A stretch of DNA of 10,038 nt, from assembly GCA_020341875.1 (NCBI GenBank), contig CP070839.1:929482-939519 (forward strand), read 5' to 3'. Origin of the DNA: Candidatus Zixiibacteriota bacterium (GTDB lineage: Bacteria; Zixibacteria; MSB-5A5; SM1-73). This document shows positions 6,957 to 10,038 of the stretch, piece after piece; positions within the stretch are counted from its first letter, which is position 1; each line of letters opens with the position of its first letter. The notes beneath the pieces are model-generated. The model saw nothing but the letters and a program-made list of their open reading frames with translations, did not search any database and was not told the origin of the DNA. Made by a program: the position numbers and the translations under genes.

Positions 6957-6984
6957 CGGAATCTGCAAAGGTTTGCAGATTCTG
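6957..6984. repeat. 11-bp perfect dyad, candidate operator or hairpin
   Basis: GAATCTGCAAA (6959-6969) and TTTGCAGATTC (6972-6982) are exact reverse complements separated only by GG. One C-G and one G-T pair extend it to 6957-6984. No T-run follows on either strand, so it is not an intrinsic terminator. Its short spacer, and its place just upstream of a promoter-like pair at 6991-7019, suit a binding site for a dimeric regulator. Confidence 0.55.
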
Positions 6985-6990
6985 ATAAAT

Positions 6991-7019
6991 TTGCTATCCA
7001 TCCTGCCGATCATAAGAAT
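6991..7019 (+). promoter_or_regulatory. Weak candidate promoter for the GAF kinase gene
   Basis: TTGCTA at 6991-6996 and AAGAAT at 7014-7019 are 17 bp apart, each matching four of six consensus positions. A transcript would start near 7026 and carry a leader of about 220 nt. The call is supported mainly by spacing and by the neighbouring dyad. Confidence 0.3.
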
Positions 7020-7031
7020 TATGGAGATGAC

Positions 7032-7060
7032 GCAAGCTGAAGTGCAGCTTGCTTGTTTTC
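7032..7060 (+). terminator. Terminator-like hairpin in the leader of the GAF kinase gene
   Basis: GCAAGCTG (7032-7039) and CAGCTTGC (7045-7052) form a perfect 8-bp stem with a 5-nt loop AAGTG, followed by the T-rich TTGTTTTC. The tail is interrupted by a G. If the promoter at 6991-7019 is real, this hairpin lies a few nucleotides into its transcript and could act as an attenuator. Otherwise it is a weak terminator for readthrough from upstream. Confidence 0.45.
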
Positions 7061-7244
7061 GCGGTTTGTCTCTAAGCTCTCTTCTGTACTCGCACGGGAA
7101 AACGAAAGACAGATGGAAGACGCTACCGCACCCATGTTGTCCCTGGGCCTAAAGACATATCGGATGCCTTCCGGGAAGACGGGATGAGAATGAGGGGAAA
7201 TCGGCGTCCCCTGGGGTTTATGCGGAGAGGATAGAGGTAGAAGC

Positions 7245-8540
7245 GTGAGCGAAAAGGGAGTTGAGCCAAAAGCGGCCTGGGAGAGGCTTATGTCCGACAG
7301 ACGGAGTTCATCCAATCATCCGGACCCGACCGGGATCCAGACGGAGAAAAGAATCTTAGAGTCGGTGGGTCTCTTCAAGAGCGCAGTCGAGGACAAGATC
7401 AATCGCCTGGCCCAGGCCAACAAGCGGCTCAAACAGAAGATATTCGATCTATACACCATCTTTGAGCTATCACGAAAACTCAACTCGGTGCTCGACTTAG
7501 ACGACCTGCTGAGCGAGATGCTCTCCACACTGGTGGACCAGTTAGGCATCAGGAACATAGCCATATTCCTGCGCCGGGACCCCAAACAGGATAAGCTCTC
7601 GTTCCTCAAGCTCAAGGGGACATCCCCCGTATCGTCGCCACAGACCAAGCACTGGGAGATCAGCACCAAAGGGGAGTTGTACCGGTTGTTCCTGACGGAA
7701 AAGGAGTCCCTATTCTTAGAGGAGATTCGAGCCTTTATCAACGATGACGATCCCGAGATGAAGATCCTGAGAGAGCTGGACTGCAAGCTGTGCGTACCGC
7801 TGATAAGCAGGGAGGAGCTGGTTGGAATCTTAAGCCTCGGCTCCAAGAAAACAGACCTGCGGTTCTCCGACAGTGACCTTGAATTCATCTTTGTACTGGC
7901 AGATCATCTCACCGTGGCGGTGGAGAATGCCATCCTCTACGAAAATCAAAAGAGCGTAAACGCAGAGCTGCGTAAGACCCAAAGACAGCTCATCCAGTCC
8001 GAAAAACTGGCCGCCTTAGGGCAGCTCTCCGCATCACTGGCCCACGAGGTCAACAATCCTCTGGGAATCATCAAGAACTATCTTCAGATCCTTTCCGAGG
8101 GCACGGACAAAAGCGACCGGGACCAGAGCAGTATCAAAACCATGAAGGACGAGGTGAATCGCATTGCCCGCATCGTACGCAGCCTGCTGGATTTTTCTCG
8201 TCCGGAGAAAGAGGAGATGGTTGTTCTGGATCTGTCCTCGGTGCTGAGAGAATCGGTTTCCTTGGTAGACAAAGAGTTCTTGAGAAAGAAGATCACCATC
8301 AAGCAGGATCTGTCCGCCAGGCTGTCGCCGGTGATGGGGGATAGGGATCAGCTCAAGCAGGTATTCTTGAACCTTCTGGTCAACTCCCGAGACTTCACGC
8401 CTGAGGGTGGAGAGGTTGAAGTGAGTGCGCGCAACGCTGACTCCGGCGTAACGATCGAATTCTCCGACACCGGTCCCGGCATTCCGGAAGAGAACCTCAC
8501 GAGAATCTTCGAGCCATTTTTTACCACCAAGGAGGAGTGA
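7245..8540 (+). CDS. GAF-domain sensor histidine kinase, truncated by an in-frame TGA
   Basis: The 431-aa reading frame starts at a GTG with GAGGT (7234-7238) six nt upstream. It has an N-terminal coiled coil (about 45-68), a GAF domain (about 70-232), a phosphoacceptor domain with His267 in LAHEVNNPLG, and a catalytic domain with N-box NLLVNSRDF (376-384), G1 box DTGPG (408-412) and FEPFFTTKEE (422-431). It has no membrane segment, so the GAF domain probably senses a cytoplasmic ligand. The frame ends at TGA 8538-8540, exactly where relatives read TTKEEGKGTGLGL. The expected G2 box and C-terminal strand-helix continue in the same frame after the stop. The truncated protein lacks a motif needed for normal ATP binding, so kinase activity is doubtful unless the stop is read through or is a sequencing error. 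Its partner is probably the receiver-GAF-GAF protein downstream. Confidence 0.9.
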   Translation: MSEKGVEPKAAWERLMSDRRSSSNHPDPTGIQTEKRILESVGLFKSAVEDKINRLAQANKRLKQKIFDLYTIFELSRKLNSVLDLDDLLSEMLSTLVDQLGIRNIAIFLRRDPKQDKLSFLKLKGTSPVSSPQTKHWEISTKGELYRLFLTEKESLFLEEIRAFINDDDPEMKILRELDCKLCVPLISREELVGILSLGSKKTDLRFSDSDLEFIFVLADHLTVAVENAILYENQKSVNAELRKTQRQLIQSEKLAALGQLSASLAHEVNNPLGIIKNYLQILSEGTDKSDRDQSSIKTMKDEVNRIARIVRSLLDFSRPEKEEMVVLDLSSVLRESVSLVDKEFLRKKITIKQDLSARLSPVMGDRDQLKQVFLNLLVNSRDFTPEGGEVEVSARNADSGVTIEFSDTGPGIPEENLTRIFEPFFTTKEE

Positions 8541-8666
8541 AAGGGTACCGGTCTGGGTTTGTGGATATGCTACGGAATAATACAGCGACACGGCGGAACC
8601 ATACAGGCGAGAAGAAGGAAAGAAGGAACAAGTTTTCTTATCTCTCTACCCAGGGCGTCAGACTGA
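8541..8666 (+). pseudogene. In-frame 3' remainder of the interrupted histidine kinase
   Basis: Straight after TGA 8538-8540 the same frame stays open for 41 codons and ends at a second TGA (8664-8666). Its translation begins KGTGLGLWICYGIIQ, the G2 box and following helix of a histidine kinase, and ends FLISLPRASD, a typical last strand. No base is gained or lost, so one substitution (for example GGA to TGA) explains the break. The whole gene would encode about 473 residues. I see no good start codon or ribosome site for independent translation of this piece. Confidence 0.88.
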
Positions 8667-8701
8667 GTGGGATTCTCTGTCCCCACAGGATGAGGAAATC
8701 C

Positions 8702-10038
8702 ATGCCGCAAAACTCCGCAAGAATACTGGTGGTAGATGACGAAAAGGGGATGTGTGAAAGCCTGTGTACTCTGCTTTCCAAGGCAGGGTATAAGGTCACG
8801 TCGGAGGAGAAGGGAGAGGAGGCGCTGAAGATTATAGAGAAGAACGACTTCGACTTAGTGATTACTGACATAAAGATGCCCCGGGTGAGTGGGATGGATA
8901 TCCTCAAGGCGGCGCGCAGCAAGAACGGAGACGCCCTGGTCATCCTGATGACCGCATACGCCTCTCTTGAAACGGCCATCACCGCCATAAACCAGGGAGC
9001 TTATGATTACCTGCTGAAGCCGATAGAGTTCTCCGATCTCAAGCTTACCATAGGGAGGGCTCTGGAGAAGCGTGAGGCGGACAGGGAAAAGGCCGAGCTC
9101 CTAACGGAGCTACAGGCGAAGAACGCGGAGTTAAAGAGGAAAGTTGCAGAGCTGAATGCCTTGTACAAGGCGGGCATGTCGTTGAGCACGACCCAGAACC
9201 TCAGGCTTCTTCTCAATAAGATCGTGTCGCTGGCAACAGGGGTGATCGAGGCGGAATCCGGATCGATTATGCTCATCCAGAAGCCGGAGAACGTCCTTAC
9301 CATAGAGGCTGCTATCGGTTTAAGTCCCGACATCGTGAAGCGCACCCGGCTTGAACTGGGTTCGAGCATTGCCGGTCACGTGGCCCAAAAGGGAACGCCG
9401 CTGATAGTCGAAGATCTAAAGAGGGATTCTCGGTTCCAGCATCTGAGCAGGAGACATTACGCCACCAGATCTCTTTTATGTGTCCCTTTAAGGATCAAAG
9501 ATAAGGTGTTGGGGGTTATCAATTTAAGCGACAAGACCACGGGGCGTGCCTTCACCAAGAATGACCTACGTCTCCTGACCACCTTTGCCTCCCAGGCTGC
9601 CATCGCCATAGACGACGCCGAGCACTTCAATCAGAATTTAGAGAAACTCAAAGAGCTTTCAGCGCTGTACGAGATCGCAACCCATCTTTCCTCGGTCGAG
9701 GACTTCAGGACTGTCTGTGGCTTCGTCTTTGACAAGATCAAGACCGTCGTCCCGATTGAATTCGCCCTCTGGTTCGAGTGGAGCGAAACGGCAAAGGAGC
9801 TGGTTCTGCACCTGCTGCACGGCTGCAGGAACCTTCGCTGGAATCTGGCCATCTCTCTGCATCCGGACGAGGTTTCTGACGCCAAGAAACTCAACCAGAA
9901 GGTAAGGGAAAACTTAGAGGGAGACTTCGACCTGTCTCCCCATCTGGACACTCTGGTCTCATTCCCCATCATCGCAGAGGGAACCATTCACGGGGTACTA
10001 TCGCTGGGGAACCGCAGGAACGAGAGGTTGTCTGACGA
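8702..10038 (+). CDS. Response regulator with tandem GAF domains, 3' end beyond the window
   Basis: The frame is open to the window edge (445 complete codons), so the C-terminus is missing. It starts with a receiver domain (1-122) that has Asp12-Asp13 in LVVDDEK, phosphoacceptor Asp56 in VITDIKMP, Thr84 in LMTAYA and Lys107 in LLKPI. A coiled-coil linker (about 122-155) leads to one GAF domain (about 155-308, with AGHVAQKGTPLIVEDL and SLLCVPLRIKDKVLGVINL) and a second, more divergent one (from about 315). I chose ATG 8702 because GAGGA (8692-8696) is well placed; the ATG at 8690 has its only AGG directly abutting it. It lies 35 bp after the interrupted kinase and is probably in the same operon. 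The missing end could be a histidine kinase, GGDEF, phosphatase or further GAF module; the visible part does not tell which. Confidence 0.92.
   Translation, partial: MPQNSARILVVDDEKGMCESLCTLLSKAGYKVTSEEKGEEALKIIEKNDFDLVITDIKMPRVSGMDILKAARSKNGDALVILMTAYASLETAITAINQGAYDYLLKPIEFSDLKLTIGRALEKREADREKAELLTELQAKNAELKRKVAELNALYKAGMSLSTTQNLRLLLNKIVSLATGVIEAESGSIMLIQKPENVLTIEAAIGLSPDIVKRTRLELGSSIAGHVAQKGTPLIVEDLKRDSRFQHLSRRHYATRSLLCVPLRIKDKVLGVINLSDKTTGRAFTKNDLRLLTTFASQAAIAIDDAEHFNQNLEKLKELSALYEIATHLSSVEDFRTVCGFVFDKIKTVVPIEFALWFEWSETAKELVLHLLHGCRNLRWNLAISLHPDEVSDAKKLNQKVRENLEGDFDLSPHLDTLVSFPIIAEGTIHGVLSLGNRRNERLSD

Larger units (their letters stand above)
6476..7244. other. Long non-coding region with structured elements
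   Basis: I find no credible protein gene on either strand in these 769 bp. Short open frames have neither ribosome sites nor recognisable domains. In order the region holds: a nested hairpin (6567-6600), a strong terminator (6636-6674), a group of short hairpins inside an 8-bp inverted repeat (6690-6777), an 11-bp perfect dyad (6957-6984), a weak promoter candidate (6991-7019) and a terminator-like hairpin (7032-7060). The last 180 bases form the leader of the GAF kinase gene. They include GGGG (7194-7197), which can pair with CCCC (7208-7211), but no recognised riboswitch. Confidence 0.7.

Noticed and set aside
6816..7315. Two - strand open frames (65 and 98 aa) in the long intergenic region.
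   Set aside because: Composition is rich in Pro and Ser with no recognisable motif, neither has a convincing ribosome site, and the second overlaps the start of the GAF kinase.
92..8540. A recoded genetic code with TGA as glycine, as in Gracilibacteria.
   Set aside because: The genes at 2865 and 5081 end cleanly at TGA where the proteins should end, other genes have no internal TGA, and base composition is unlike those low-GC lineages.
8538..8580. Selenocysteine at the in-frame TGA; GGTCT, a motif found in the fdhF SECIS loop, occurs 9 nt downstream.
   Set aside because: GGTCT is too close to the TGA, only about three base pairs flank it, and those bases encode the conserved GTGLG motif. 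Relatives carry Gly, not Cys, at this position, which favours a nonsense change.
7316..9987. Many long - strand open frames opposite the kinases and regulators (up to 190 aa).
   Set aside because: They are antisense shadows of well-supported + strand genes, with Ser/Arg/Leu-biased translations and no domains.

Overview
The window is a bacterial chromosomal segment with every recognisable gene on the + strand. It looks mildly GC-rich by eye (not counted), with frequent AGA/AGG arginine and ATA isoleucine codons and several GTG starts. The gene content is a Lon-family protease, NtrC/NtrB-type two-component proteins, and GAF-containing kinases and regulators. This fits a free-living bacterium with much two-component signalling and a sigma-54 system, such as a deltaproteobacterial-like or candidate-phylum lineage. 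The sequence alone does not settle the taxon. I see no mobile element, CRISPR array, rRNA or tRNA.

Layout. (1) 92-2557: a full-length Lon-architecture protein. Its Ser-Lys protease dyad and Walker A motif are intact, but Walker B, sensor 1, the arginine finger and sensor 2 are all substituted, so it looks like a pseudo-ATPase Lon. It ends in a strongly basic tail. (2) 2865-3320: a receiver-only response regulator with a helical tail. (3) 3533-3862: a small all-helical protein of unknown function, faintly like FlgN/FliT export chaperones. (4) 4065-4997 and 5081-6475: a cytoplasmic NtrB-like histidine kinase and an NtrC-type sigma-54 activator, clearly partners, closed by a strong intrinsic terminator at about 6636-6674. 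(5) 6476-7244: about 770 bp without a gene, holding that terminator, several hairpins and an 11-bp perfect dyad. (6) 7245-8666: a GAF-domain histidine kinase interrupted by an in-frame TGA at 8538-8540, just before its last ATP-binding motif; the missing end continues in frame after the stop. (7) 8702 to the window edge: a receiver-GAF-GAF regulator, cut off by the window end.

How they fit together. The kinase at 4065 probably phosphorylates the NtrC-type regulator, which would remodel sigma-54 RNA polymerase at promoters elsewhere. The GAF kinase and the receiver-GAF-GAF protein form a second pair, whose kinase may be inactivated. The receiver-only protein could be a phosphate sink or relay. 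A link between the Lon-like protease and the signalling genes is suggested only by position.

The two observations most worth following are the selectively degenerate ATPase of the Lon protein and the single stop codon splitting an otherwise intact kinase.
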